Below are positions 25,001 to 31,777 of a stretch of 32,247 bases of DNA, one piece after another; positions within the stretch are counted from its first letter, which is position 1, and each line of letters begins with the position of its first letter. A model generated the notes under the pieces. It did not search any database. It worked only from the letters and a program-made list of their open reading frames with translations, and had not been told where the DNA came from. The DNA comes from Apostichopus parvimensis (Eukaryota > Echinodermata > Holothuroidea > Aspidochirotida > Stichopodidae). The DNA is taken from NCBI GenBank assembly GCA_000934455.1, contig KN886173.1, positions 45,497 through 77,743 of the forward strand. Reading direction: 5' to 3'. The position numbers were made by a program, and so were the translations under genes.

Positions 25001-28000
25001 AAGATAAATCTCTGACGAAGTTCACTGATGAACTCGTCCATTTAGACGAATCAGTAAGGTAACTTATTTGATAATATTTTGTTGTAACACTTTATGTTAT
25101 TTTTAAAATATTCTACCGCTGTTAGCAGAATGATTCGGTTTTAATAAAGTTTGCCTGGGAAATTACTTTGCATAGGGTCTAAGAAGTATTTCAAAGGCAA
25201 CCGATCGTTGGTTTGAACATGTGTAGTATCTTTGGTTTCGGACTCCCGCAAAGGAAATATGCTACATGCAAACAAATATCTTAATATAAGTCTAAATAAA
25301 ATAAAACTGTTAGCAAACTGCTTATCCACTAGAGAGCCTGTGTAAGAGAATGTATAAAAGTAAGTTGGCCTGACCTTTCGATCCTAGCAGCATCTTATTC
25401 AAAGGCTAAATGACAAGCCTTTGAATAAGATCCTGCTAGGATCGAAACGTCAGGCCAACTTACTTTAACACATTAATATAAGTCTTTCTAAATTCCAATC
25501 CTCGTCACGAATAATGCGTATTTTATAGTTTTAAAGTTATAAAAGGAGAAGCAAATCTAACCGTTTTCATATTAATGTGTGATAAAGATGCACGTTATTG
25601 AAAACGAACGTCCCTCGGGAACTACAATAATTTCAATCCGATTGGGATTGTTCTTTGGGAAAGCCTACAAATGACATTACAGAACCGCTTATTCTGCAGT
25701 GTTCAATGCTTTTCTTATTTAAACATTACTTGTTTTTCTTTTTTTAGTAGGAGTGTTAGTTTTGAGTTGATGTTTGTTGAAAAGCAGAGAAAAGCAAATT
25801 TAAGAGATGTCATTTCCTGATTGCAACTATGGCAACACAAGTTTAAAGAAATATCAGCTCCCCTGAAAAGAGGGTTGAAACAAGATATTTCGAAAAAGAA
25901 ACAGTGGTCGACGAATACAGAAATGGATGTAGCACTTTACAGTGATTGCTTTATTTTCGCGTTTTTAAAGCTTTACATGTGTTTTTACCATTCCTACAGA
26001 TATTCAATTGATCAGCTGAAAGAGGATGTAGCTGTACTGGAAGAAAAAGTGAAAAGCATCTCGGTAGCTGCAGAGAACATTGATAGTGAATTCAAGGTTG
26101 AGGTTGAAAGAATAGGACAGGTACATATTATCCAAATAAAGGAAATGTCGACAAACTAAATCGAGCAACTTCTGTAGTATTGTAGGCTTTGAAGAAGACA
26201 ATCCAAAAGAGGTGTATGTGTGTGAAGGGTGGGGAGAGGGGAGAGGGTGTGGGAGCATGGGGTTCTTATCCCTACTGAGTCTCCCCTTAAACAAAACATT
26301 AACACACGCAAACAGCAAAACAAAAACCCGTCTTGTTTCAAGAATCGTGTTAACTTTATAAAAGTTTGTTGATACTTGAATTCCAATTTTGTTAAATTAA
26401 GTAAGAATAAATTTATGTTTTCTAATTCATGATGAAACTCCTTCCTTCTTCATACCTGTAAAATGTCTTGCTGTTCCATATAGTTGTCAATTTCCAATGA
26501 CACTTGTCGCAGTATTTGTTCTGACTGTTTTGCAAGTTGCACACATATACTGATATACTCTTTCGTTTCATGTTTCCTGCAGGCTGCGAAGGATGACCTG
26601 TCTGAGGTGAAAGAAATGTTTAATGATGTCGAAAAGCTCCGTACTCAACTAGCCGATTACTTCTGCGAAGAGTCTTCTACATTTCAACTAGAAGAATGTC
26701 TTCTCATCTTCAGATCATTTTGTGAAAAATTTAAATGTGCTACGAAGGTACTTTTTGTTGCCCCGTTTTTATTTTTCGTTTACAAGAAATTTTCTAAAAC
26801 AACGAAGGTCTGACAGATGTTCTGCGAAGATGAAATCATTATGATTAGTTCTTATTTATATCACCTACAATACGTCGCATAGACCCAACAATAGTCTACT
26901 GGGACCACTAGCCAATTTGCCCCATTTTCAGTACAATTGTTGTGTGTGATAACCTTATTCAAAATCTTTTAAATTTTTTCGAAATGATCTTGTCGTTTTC
27001 AAGATATACAAATTTGACGTTTTGATAAATCTGAGGCAACTCATTAAATATGTACAAACTATGACGTAGAGTGTTACACTCATCAAAATATCTTATTTTA
27101 GCCCTAAATAAGTTAACCCCTAAATACAATTGTTGTCCGTAGACCATTAAGAATCACGCTATCAAGGCATATAATGCAGTAAACGAATCAAACAAGAACT
27201 CCATCTGTATTCTTCTGATACACATGTAAATGGCATTAAAAGTTTCTCTTTACGCTAGAATTTTTGTCCAGAATAGTATCAAATTTAATCATGTTTTAAA
27301 CAAGAAATGTTCAAATAATACATTATATATTAGTAAGTCATGTCTTATTTTCTACATATCTATTTGTTGCTAGGAAAATGAAGATAGGCGTAAACAGGAA
27401 GAGAAAATGGAAATGCGTCGTCAACAACGTGAACAAAACCGTTCCTTCCGTTTAAGAGATTCTCAAGCCAATGCTCAATTCCACCGACGGAATAGCATGC
27501 CATCTCATTTAATTACCAAAGATAAATCCGAGATCGAAAGATTAGTCGTGAACTATCACACTGGATTTCAAGGTACTGACAAGGATGGTAATATGGAATC
27601 AATCCCATCTCAACGGGAAGATGCTACAGGGTCGAACTTTCAAATGACTTCACATAACTTTGATAAAAGCCTTGACGCTATTACTGAGGATCACCGTAAA
27701 TTGAATGACAATAGTGGAGAAGTCAGTGACAGTGGCAGGAATTCCCCATCAACACCAACTCACCGACAAGGAAGCTTCGTTAGTTCTCATGATCAAGCTG
27801 GATTAATGGAAATACTGAACGCCACTGCTGACGGCGAGCAATCAATGTTCAAGAGATCAGGCCTTCGAAAAAGTGGCAGCAGAAGATCTAACAACATGGG
27901 AAAGAAGTTACTCTTGTCAAACAGTACTCGGGAGCGTTCCGAGCCCAATACACCCGTGGCCTCCCGGTCTAACTCGCCTGTTCCATCTCCACTACCCAGT

Positions 28001-31000
28001 CCCTCCCACAACGCGTCCAAGGGTAACTTTGACTTCCTAAAAAGTGGATCATTGCCGCATGGGTGGAAAGTCTCAAAGGACGAAAGAAAGAGACATTCTT
28101 ATGGAGGAAAAGCTACTGTCATTTCACCATTAGCGAATGAATTGCTTGAAAGGAATGAACAGAAAGATAACTCAGGTACAATGCCATCCCCTTTTCAGTT
28201 GTCTGTACCTCCGCCTGGTGAAATGAAAATAGAAAGAGACTCTATCCAAGCTCATCATAAGCCTATATCACACGTGGAAATACCTGCATCTCCGAGCATA
28301 AAGCCTGAAGTTGAGATAAGAGATAACGACGACATTTGTCAATATAGTAGCACAGTATCTCTCTCCAATAGACCTGAACAAATCGTTGTGCAAGATGAGA
28401 ATTCTCCAGTAAATACAGCATTACCTGACCAACTTCTATCACAAAGAATGATCACTGAAAAGCACACTAGTGTTGAGCTATCTAGCTTCAGTGAAAGCGT
28501 GGACAACAATTATAACTTAACTACTGAAAATAAAGATGGACGAAATTGTCGGAGGAGAAATGATACCGTTTATCAAGATCGACCATCTAATATATTCTTG
28601 GATCAATCGTTTCTATTTGGTGCCGTGAAGGGCGAGGACTGGGAAACATTTGAAGAAAAGTTGGATCATGATAGGAAGGTTATCGAAACCATAATGGTTG
28701 GAACTCCCCCGAGGGGACGGAAACGTGGTTTGGCTGGTCTAGCAGACCTCAAGGTAGGTAACTGAATGGTCGTGTCGCAGCTGTCAGAATTTAACAAAAT
28801 TGTATTTATTCCGAAATCAATTACAACCTGTAACATCCAGTGATGATACAAGGTATAACCAAACCATTGTTTAGCAGATGTTGTACGAAGCCTTCACCGA
28901 ACATAAAGTTGGTCGAAAATCACCAATGTTATTTCCTATTGTGAGGAAAAGCCTTACTGTCAATAACTCGAATTAAACCGGCAACGTGTCGTTGGTTTTC
29001 ACATTGACTCAGATTCAGATGTTGTCGCATATGTTCCTCTTTTTGAAATAAACATAACCTGGGTTCGTGATAATTGAGCTAAGAAGGGTGCAATAAACTG
29101 TGCAATACTTGTAACACGCTCAAACTGTTCAATAAAAGGTGTATATTGTAACTTTCGATAATCATTTTTGTAACTATTTGACATTGTTTGATTTTGCTAC
29201 ATTTTAGTTTACTGCGCCTCTGTTTATCTATAGCACACTCCATCTGTTATCTAGTCTTGTCATGCATTTCCCCTAAATTGTTACTTTGTCAGTTGTTCGT
29301 TTGCTTTTTACCGAGGGCCTTGTGCTAGACTAACTACGGATAAGCAAGTAACCCTGTTTCAAATCAAATAAATAAGCAGGTTCAAATAAAGATTTTGTTT
29401 TATTTTCAAATTCAACTGTCAAGCAGTATCTCAGACTTTCCTATAGAGAATTCTATACTATATGTATTCGTTTTCTGCACTAATTAATGTCTTGCTTCCT
29501 TTCTTCTAGGAACGTCAGCTATCAATTGACAATGAAAATGAAGATGAAGATAACATGTGGGAATCCATCGATGTGCAGAATATCCGTACACGAGGGACAA
29601 TTGTGGACATGAAAAGTGACATGCAAAAGAGGCACGAGTCTGTAACGCACGTAGACGACATTAACAGCCCGGTTATATTAGAAGATTTAGAAGGCCAAGA
29701 AAACTTAGAGGAGTTTGGTGAAACTAGTGAGAAAAGAAACAATGTAGATGAGTTAACTGAAAGTACAATGCCTTTAGATTCAAACAGCCGTGAAAAGAAT
29801 GATGCAATCATGAATGGAGGCGATGAAACTGAAGCAAATTACGGTATCGATTCTAATGTCACCTTAGACGAAATCGAACAGGCAGCATGTCAATCTTCAG
29901 ATATGGATGTTTCTGTTGAAGAAACTACCGTTCATGTTCTTCAACCTTCTTCTCTAATTGTTAACGATATACATGAAGAATCATCTTCATCAATTGAACC
30001 AATTGAACCAACCGAACAAAAGGAGCTTGCAACAGCCGAGGAAGGAGACAGTGGTGAAAAAGTTCGCAAAATTTCTTCTCATAAAATGCCAACTAGAGGG
30101 AAAGCAATACAGGCTAAAGTATCAGGGGAAAGTCGAACAGTGAATGATCCTCAGCGACCTCGCGGTGTGAAAGCAGTTTCTGGAATTTCTGCGTCAGCTA
30201 AGAAAGATCCAAAGTCTACAGGAAAGACACGCGGTGCTCTTAATTCCCCTAAATCCATGCGGCATGGTGTTCAGTCCAAATCTTTTCCTTCTGGCAAAGT
30301 GAACTCAAGAGATCGTAGTGGATCGTCTGCTAGTAGTGCCTCGACAGTATCTCAGAAAAGTATGTCTTCATCTGCATCACAACGCAGTGAATCTAAAGTT
30401 GCGAGCAAAACGACACTTAATAATCCCAAGAAAGTTTCAAGCAAAGGACTTAAGTCTACCAAATCTGTGAAACCTGTTAATTCTTCAAAACCGACACCGA
30501 ATGGGACTAATTCATCTAAGACGATCGGCTTGCGTCGTTCATTATCAAACGTCAGCTCAAACTCGAAAGGTCTTTCACAAAATGGAGAGAGTAATTTCAA
30601 ACGTAACACTCCGTCACGAAATACTATTGCCACGACCGGGAAGACTCGCGAAACATTGTCACACAGAGCTCCTTCTACTAAATCGGCAAGTAAACCGTCC
30701 AATGCCTCCCAGGGTCAAGTCTTTAATGGATCGATAAAGAAGTCGCAAACGAGACCACCACAAGGCAAACTCTATTCCAAGTCTTCCCAGAGTTCAGATA
30801 CAAACAGTTTCGATTCAGAAGCAAGCATTGACAAATCAGTAAAGAGAAACGCTTCGTCGAATGTTCGTACAAGGAAGACACCAACATCGAACACTTCACG
30901 AAATTTCGAACCTAGCCTAAAAGGGTCTGCAACATCTGTAAAGTCAGTAAGCAAACCAAGGTCAAATATTTCTTCTGTCAGTAAACAAAGAGAAACAAAG

Positions 31001-31777
31001 TTACGTAACATTCCAGGCAAAAAGAAAACCCCTCATTTACCCGAGAAAACTTTACCATCTAACAATCCAATTAAAGAGTCTAAAAAGGGAACGAACGGTT
31101 TTAGCAAACCGGTCGAACCCGTTTTAAAATCTAATAAGGACAACTCTGATGATAAAACTCCAAAAGTTTCCATGCATTCTGCATCGCATGAGGTACACTC
31201 CACTCCAAATGAAACTACTCCAGTAAAGCGGGCAATCAAATCTGGTCCCGTTCATACTGCGTCCGAAACGCCTAAGAAAATGCTTCTTGGGGGAACTATT
31301 GACAAACACGACACACGACAAGAAGAAAGTCTATTTGATAGATCAAGGGTTGGTAACTTATCGTTGCCTCCAGAATCCCGCAGTGCCTCGAGAAGGAAGG
31401 GAAGCACGCCCTCCATTCCAACAACAAGTACCCCAATCTTTAGTCGTTCTAGAAATGCGTCCCTGCCTGCTGAGTATCGAAAGACCGATGGCGTCACTCT
31501 CAGAAAAAAAGGGGAAAAGAAAGGTGCATTGAGCAAGATATATAAACGGTTTAGTTGGAGGGGATCTCCAGATCACGGTCTCACAAGCTCACCAATTAGA
31601 GAAGAAACTGTCACTGGAAGTCAACGAACCGTTGTTAAGAAAACAAAAAAGGTGACAAAAACACACAAAGATCCAAAATCAGGAAAGACCGTTCCCAGTA
31701 AAAGCAGTAGTTTAGAGGAAACGAAGCCCAAAAAGACCACTTCTTCGAGATTGAAACTATTTGGTAAGAGTAAATGA
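3887..31777 (+). CDS. FHDC1: FHDC1-like formin (partial, 13 exons, 5' end missing)
   Basis: Formins nucleate and processively elongate unbranched actin filaments. The joined exons are 3887-4019, 7623-8537, 13821-13946, 17606-17764, 19758-19843, 21752-21852, 22938-23008, 23450-23557, 24988-25058, 26000-26120, 26583-26747, 27374-28753 and 29510-31777. All introns are GT..AG and the phases agree, giving 1,900 codons after one leading base of a split codon. Visible-residue layout: FH3 end 1 to about 95, acidic/serine linker to about 215, FH1 216-257, FH2 about 320-690, tail 691-1900. The FH2 signature [18 protein letters not shown] spans 525-542. Family knowledge: the GGYAGNA form and the following RANKP..TLLH segment favour FHDC1/INF1 over INF2. 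Vertebrate FHDC1 is shorter (about 1,140 aa) and lacks FH3. An INF2-like or Multiple-wing-hairs-related formin is the main alternative. The symbol means family, not proven orthology. Confidence 0.85.
4020..7622 (+). other. Formin intron between exons a and b
   Basis: GTGAGA..TTTAACAG, 3,603 bases. It holds a C-rich tract at 4298-4320 and G-rich patches at about 6185-6240 and 7225-7258. A 111-codon minus-strand open frame at 7073-7408 has no recognisable domain. I see no other gene or element. Confidence 0.8.
7623..8537 (+). CDS. FHDC1: Formin exon b: end of FH3, linker, FH1, start of FH2
   Basis: The acceptor is TTATTTAACAG at 7622 and the donor is CAG|GTAAGT at 8538; 305 codons in phase 0. 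It opens with [20 protein letters not shown], the last FH3 helices. A basic and serine-rich linker follows ([15 protein letters not shown]), then Asn/Thr/Pro-rich sequence, then FH1, and finally [12 protein letters not shown], the canonical start of FH2 with the conserved Trp at visible residue 328. There is no reason to start translation inside this exon: a GTG at 7677 and the internal ATGs are all in a frame that is open through the acceptor. Confidence 0.93.
8268..8393 (+). other. FH1 polyproline segment (profilin-binding)
   Basis: Runs of 12, 9, 6 and 4 prolines are separated by GSG, LPGG and APGM. This is the profilin-actin docking region expected just ahead of FH2. The C-rich repeat also produces long glycine-rich open frames on the minus strand, which are artefacts. 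CCN codons vary within the runs, so it is not a pure trinucleotide expansion. Confidence 0.93.
9370..9385. repeat. Perfect 16-base palindrome
   Basis: CTGTTATCGATAACAG reads the same on both strands. It lies in a long intron with no neighbouring copies. It may be a chance palindrome or a binding site for a dimeric protein. Confidence 0.6.
10954..11358. other. Assembly gap (405 N)
   Basis: Unknown bases only, preceded by an (AT) run at about 10938-10950. Any reading frame spanning it is meaningless. The gap probably marks a repeat that was not assembled. Confidence 0.98.
12900..13095 (+). repeat. Pyrimidine-rich low-complexity tract
   Basis: About 190 bases made largely of C and T with words such as CTTCCCC, CTCCC and CCTTAC. 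No fixed period is visible. Two overlapping Pro/Leu/Ser-rich open frames here follow from composition and are not supported as genes. Confidence 0.7.
13821..13946 (+). CDS. FHDC1: Formin exon c: FH2 (lasso/linker)
   Basis: The acceptor is TCTTTCTCAG at 13820 and the donor is GAG|GTAAAC at 13947; 42 codons in phase 0. It reads [15 protein letters not shown] followed by a lysine-rich [12 protein letters not shown] stretch. In formins the 'EELF..' motif marks the end of the lasso and start of the variable linker, which is usually charged, as here. It joins directly to NIWSKVHQ of the preceding exon with no missing FH2 residues. Confidence 0.9.
13947..17605 (+). other. Formin intron between exons c and d
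   Basis: GTAAAC..CCGCAG, 3,659 bases. It contains the 35/44-bp minisatellite at 15136-15716, a TA run at about 16268-16288, a poly-A stretch near 16527 and a short direct repeat (TAAATATGTAACAT) at about 16769 and 16812. No gene is recognised. Confidence 0.8.
15136..15716 (+). repeat. Two-length minisatellite, 35-bp and 44-bp units, 15 copies
   Basis: All units begin AGGAGACCTATTATCTCATC or a close variant, then CTCCATACC. Ten units then end ACTATG, or ACTATT/ACTCTG (35 bp). Five end GCCGTGCATACTCTG or GCCGTGCATTCTACG (44 bp). In order: S S S S L S L S S S S L S L L, then an 11-base partial copy. Ten 35-bp plus five 44-bp units account exactly for the 570 bases before the partial copy. Confidence 0.95.
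17606..17764 (+). CDS. FHDC1: Formin exon d: FH2 (knob)
   Basis: The acceptor is TTTTTCTCCGCAG at 17605 and the donor is GAG|GTAACT at 17765; 53 codons in phase 0. The start [19 protein letters not shown] corresponds to the 'LD.rrs.Ni.I.L..f' FH2 motif. The Ile in NVSIL (visible residue 405) aligns by pattern with the actin-binding isoleucine of other formins (Bni1 I1431). The exon ends [10 protein letters not shown], matching the 'L.kflP...E' helix. Confidence 0.93.
17765..19757 (+). other. Formin intron between exons d and e
   Basis: GTAACT..GAATAG, 1,993 bases. It holds the G/T-rich repeat at 18521-18786, a short run of TCAAT/CCAAT words just after it (to about 18830), and a run of C at 19331-19340. 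No gene is recognised. Confidence 0.8.
18521..18786 (+). repeat. G/T-rich degenerate minisatellite (unit about 18-20 bp)
   Basis: Repeated words GTGCAATGGGGTAG, GGGGTGCAATGGG and GGTTAGGGGTGCA recur about thirteen times with variation. Many runs of three or four G are spaced by a few bases, so G-quadruplexes could form on the + strand. Open frames on both strands are repeat artefacts. Confidence 0.85.
19758..19843 (+). CDS. FHDC1: Formin exon e: FH2
   Basis: The acceptor is TTCATGAATAG at 19757, which has a weaker pyrimidine tract. The donor is CCAGA|GTAAGT at 19844. There are 28 codons plus two bases (phase 2). It reads [20 protein letters not shown] and then YLQLIQIP, the standard 'L..y.gd...L..ae.F...l..iP' FH2 stretch. 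The two leftover bases GA join the C of the next exon to make Asp. Confidence 0.9.
19844..21751 (+). other. Formin intron between exons e and f
   Basis: GTAAGT..TTGACAG, 1,908 bases, very AT-rich. It contains the 57-bp tandem repeat at 20990-21500. Nothing gene-like is recognised. Confidence 0.8.
20990..21500 (+). repeat. 57-bp tandem repeat with internal palindrome, 9 copies
   Basis: The word CCTCAATTGAAATATAAT and its variants recurs near 21021, 21077, 21134, 21191, 21247, 21303, 21362, 21419 and 21477. The spacing is 56-59 bases. The first and fourth units carry AGATATTAATATCT, a perfect 14-base palindrome, and the others carry decayed forms such as AGATATTAGTATCT. Divergence increases towards the 3' end. 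Confidence 0.9.
21752..21852 (+). CDS. FHDC1: Formin exon f: FH2
   Basis: The acceptor is GCATTGACAG at 21751 and the donor is CTG|GTAGGT at 21853. It restores the split Asp codon, reads [14 protein letters not shown], and ends in a split Glu codon. The phrase '(D/N)Y.LR.E.M.LK.EF' fits FHDC1 better than INF2. Another AG at 21729 upstream would break the frame, so 21752 is preferred. Confidence 0.9.
21853..22937 (+). other. Formin intron between exons f and g
   Basis: GTAGGT..TTCACAG, 1,085 bases, AT-rich. I see no repeat array, gene or other element in it. Confidence 0.8.
22938..23008 (+). CDS. FHDC1: Formin exon g: FH2
   Basis: The acceptor is CTTTTTTCACAG at 22937 and the donor is GCA|GTAAGT at 23009. 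Two bases complete Glu, then 23 codons read [18 protein letters not shown] and NFLNA. This is the first half of the most conserved FH2 segment, completed by the next exon. Confidence 0.93.
23009..23449 (+). other. Formin intron between exons g and h
   Basis: GTAAGT..TTCCAG, 441 bases, one of the shortest introns here. An open frame runs through much of it but it is not in the formin frame and has no recognisable domain. Confidence 0.8.
23450..23557 (+). CDS. FHDC1: Formin exon h: FH2 signature
   Basis: The acceptor is ACATTTTCCAG at 23449 and the donor is ACG|GTAAGA at 23558; 36 codons in phase 0. It starts [18 protein letters not shown] and continues [18 protein letters not shown]. This is the 'G...G.A.GF.L..L.KL..t....' core that contacts actin; the GGYAGNA and ANKP forms are the best pointers to FHDC1. 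Confidence 0.95.
23558..24987 (+). other. Formin intron between exons h and i
   Basis: GTAAGA..TATCTAG, 1,430 bases. The 43-bp tandem repeat starts within about 35 bases of the donor. The rest is AT-rich with nothing recognised. Confidence 0.8.
23591..23923 (+). repeat. 43-bp tandem repeat, about 7 copies
   Basis: ATGCTAGAAAGTCAGATATT or a variant begins at 23616, 23659, 23702, 23745, 23788, 23831 and 23874, with a final partial copy at 23917: exactly 43 bases each time. The second half of each unit is TGATCACCCATGTTGGCCC. A partial unit precedes the first copy. The array begins just after the splice donor of the FH2 signature exon. Confidence 0.95.
24988..25058 (+). CDS. FHDC1: Formin exon i: FH2 (start of C-terminal coiled coil)
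   Basis: The acceptor is TTCATTATCTAG at 24987. The donor is taken as AAG|GTAACT at 25059, leaving two bases of an Arg codon that the next exon completes. It reads [20 protein letters not shown] and ESVR. An alternative donor (TCA|GTAAGG at 25054) has a better consensus but would put the next exon out of frame. The initial ATG is internal, not a start. Confidence 0.87.
25059..25999 (+). other. Formin intron between exons i and j
   Basis: GTAACT..CCTACAG, 941 bases. Its one notable content is the long inverted repeat at 25357-25466. Confidence 0.8.
25357..25466. repeat. Near-perfect 51-bp inverted repeat (hairpin element)
   Basis: The left arm 25357-25407 and right arm 25416-25466 are reverse complements with only two mismatches, around an 8-base loop (AAATGACA). 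Arms begin AAAGTAAGTTGGCCTGAC and end TATTCAAAGGCT. No obvious target-site duplication flanks it. It looks like a small fold-back/MITE-like element, and if transcribed within the intron it would form a long stable RNA hairpin. Confidence 0.92.
26000..26120 (+). CDS. FHDC1: Formin exon j: FH2 coiled coil
   Basis: The acceptor is CCATTCCTACAG at 25999 and the donor is CAG|GTACAT at 26121. One base completes Arg, then 40 codons read [20 protein letters not shown] and onward to ERIGQ. The regular heptad-like L/V spacing matches the long helix in the FH2 post region. Confidence 0.9.
26121..26582 (+). other. Formin intron between exons j and k
   Basis: GTACAT..CCTGCAG, 462 bases. It contains a G-rich patch at about 26226-26262 and nothing else recognised. 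Confidence 0.8.
26583..26747 (+). CDS. FHDC1: Formin exon k: end of FH2
   Basis: The acceptor is TTTCCTGCAG at 26582 and the donor is AAG|GTACTT at 26748; 55 codons in phase 0. It includes [20 protein letters not shown] and then [14 protein letters not shown]. The 'l.dyF.Ee.....e.f..f..F...f..a' pattern is the conserved final helix of FH2. Confidence 0.93.
26748..27373 (+). other. Formin intron between exons k and l
   Basis: GTACTT..TTGCTAG, 626 bases, AT-rich. I see no repeat or gene in it. Confidence 0.8.
27374..28753 (+). CDS. FHDC1: Formin exon l: post-FH2 basic helix and disordered tail
   Basis: The acceptor is TTTGTTGCTAG at 27373 and the donor is AAG|GTAGGT at 28754; 460 uninterrupted codons in phase 0. 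It opens with the charged helix [20 protein letters not shown], the usual continuation just after FH2. The rest is Ser/Thr/Pro/Asn-rich and probably disordered. It contains a small hydrophobic-then-basic motif (GLMEIL at about 27803-27820, then GLRKSGSRR) and a predicted helix [18 protein letters not shown] near the end. The exon start is set by the acceptor; the ATG at 27407 is internal. Confidence 0.92.
28754..29509 (+). other. Formin intron between exons l and m
   Basis: GTAGGT..TTCTAG, 756 bases, AT-rich. Retaining it would add four codons (VGN and stop) to exon l and give a protein lacking the last 755 residues. Nothing else is recognised. Confidence 0.75.
29510..31777 (+). CDS. FHDC1: Formin exon m: terminal exon, Ser/Lys-rich basic tail and stop
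   Basis: The acceptor is TTTCTTCTAG at 29509 and the stop is TGA at 31775-31777; 755 codons. The first 160 or so residues are acidic (runs of Glu/Asp). The remainder is dominated by Ser, Lys, Thr, Asn and Arg with many SKS/SKP/KTR elements and almost no hydrophobic residues until two small basic clusters near the end, [14 protein letters not shown] and the final [11 protein letters not shown]. Microtubule binding by the FHDC1/INF1 tail is known in vertebrates; assigning it here is inference. There is no C-terminal CAAX box. The ATG at 29555 is internal. Confidence 0.92.
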   Translation, partial: ERQLSIDNENEDEDNMWESIDVQNIRTRGTIVDMKSDMQKRHESVTHVDDINSPVILEDLEGQENLEEFGETSEKRNNVDELTESTMPLDSNSREKNDAIMNGGDETEANYGIDSNVTLDEIEQAACQSSDMDVSVEETTVHVLQPSSLIVNDIHEESSSSIEPIEPTEQKELATAEEGDSGEKVRKISSHKMPTRGKAIQAKVSGESRTVNDPQRPRGVKAVSGISASAKKDPKSTGKTRGALNSPKSMRHGVQSKSFPSGKVNSRDRSGSSASSASTVSQKSMSSSASQRSESKVASKTTLNNPKKVSSKGLKSTKSVKPVNSSKPTPNGTNSSKTIGLRRSLSNVSSNSKGLSQNGESNFKRNTPSRNTIATTGKTRETLSHRAPSTKSASKPSNASQGQVFNGSIKKSQTRPPQGKLYSKSSQSSDTNSFDSEASIDKSVKRNASSNVRTRKTPTSNTSRNFEPSLKGSATSVKSVSKPRSNISSVSKQRETKLRNIPGKKKTPHLPEKTLPSNNPIKESKKGTNGFSKPVEPVLKSNKDNSDDKTPKVSMHSASHEVHSTPNETTPVKRAIKSGPVHTASETPKKMLLGGTIDKHDTRQEESLFDRSRVGNLSLPPESRSASRRKGSTPSIPTTSTPIFSRSRNASLPAEYRKTDGVTLRKKGEKKGALSKIYKRFSWRGSPDHGLTSSPIREETVTGSQRTVVKKTKKVTKTHKDPKSGKTVPSKSSSLEETKPKKTTSSRLKLFGKSK

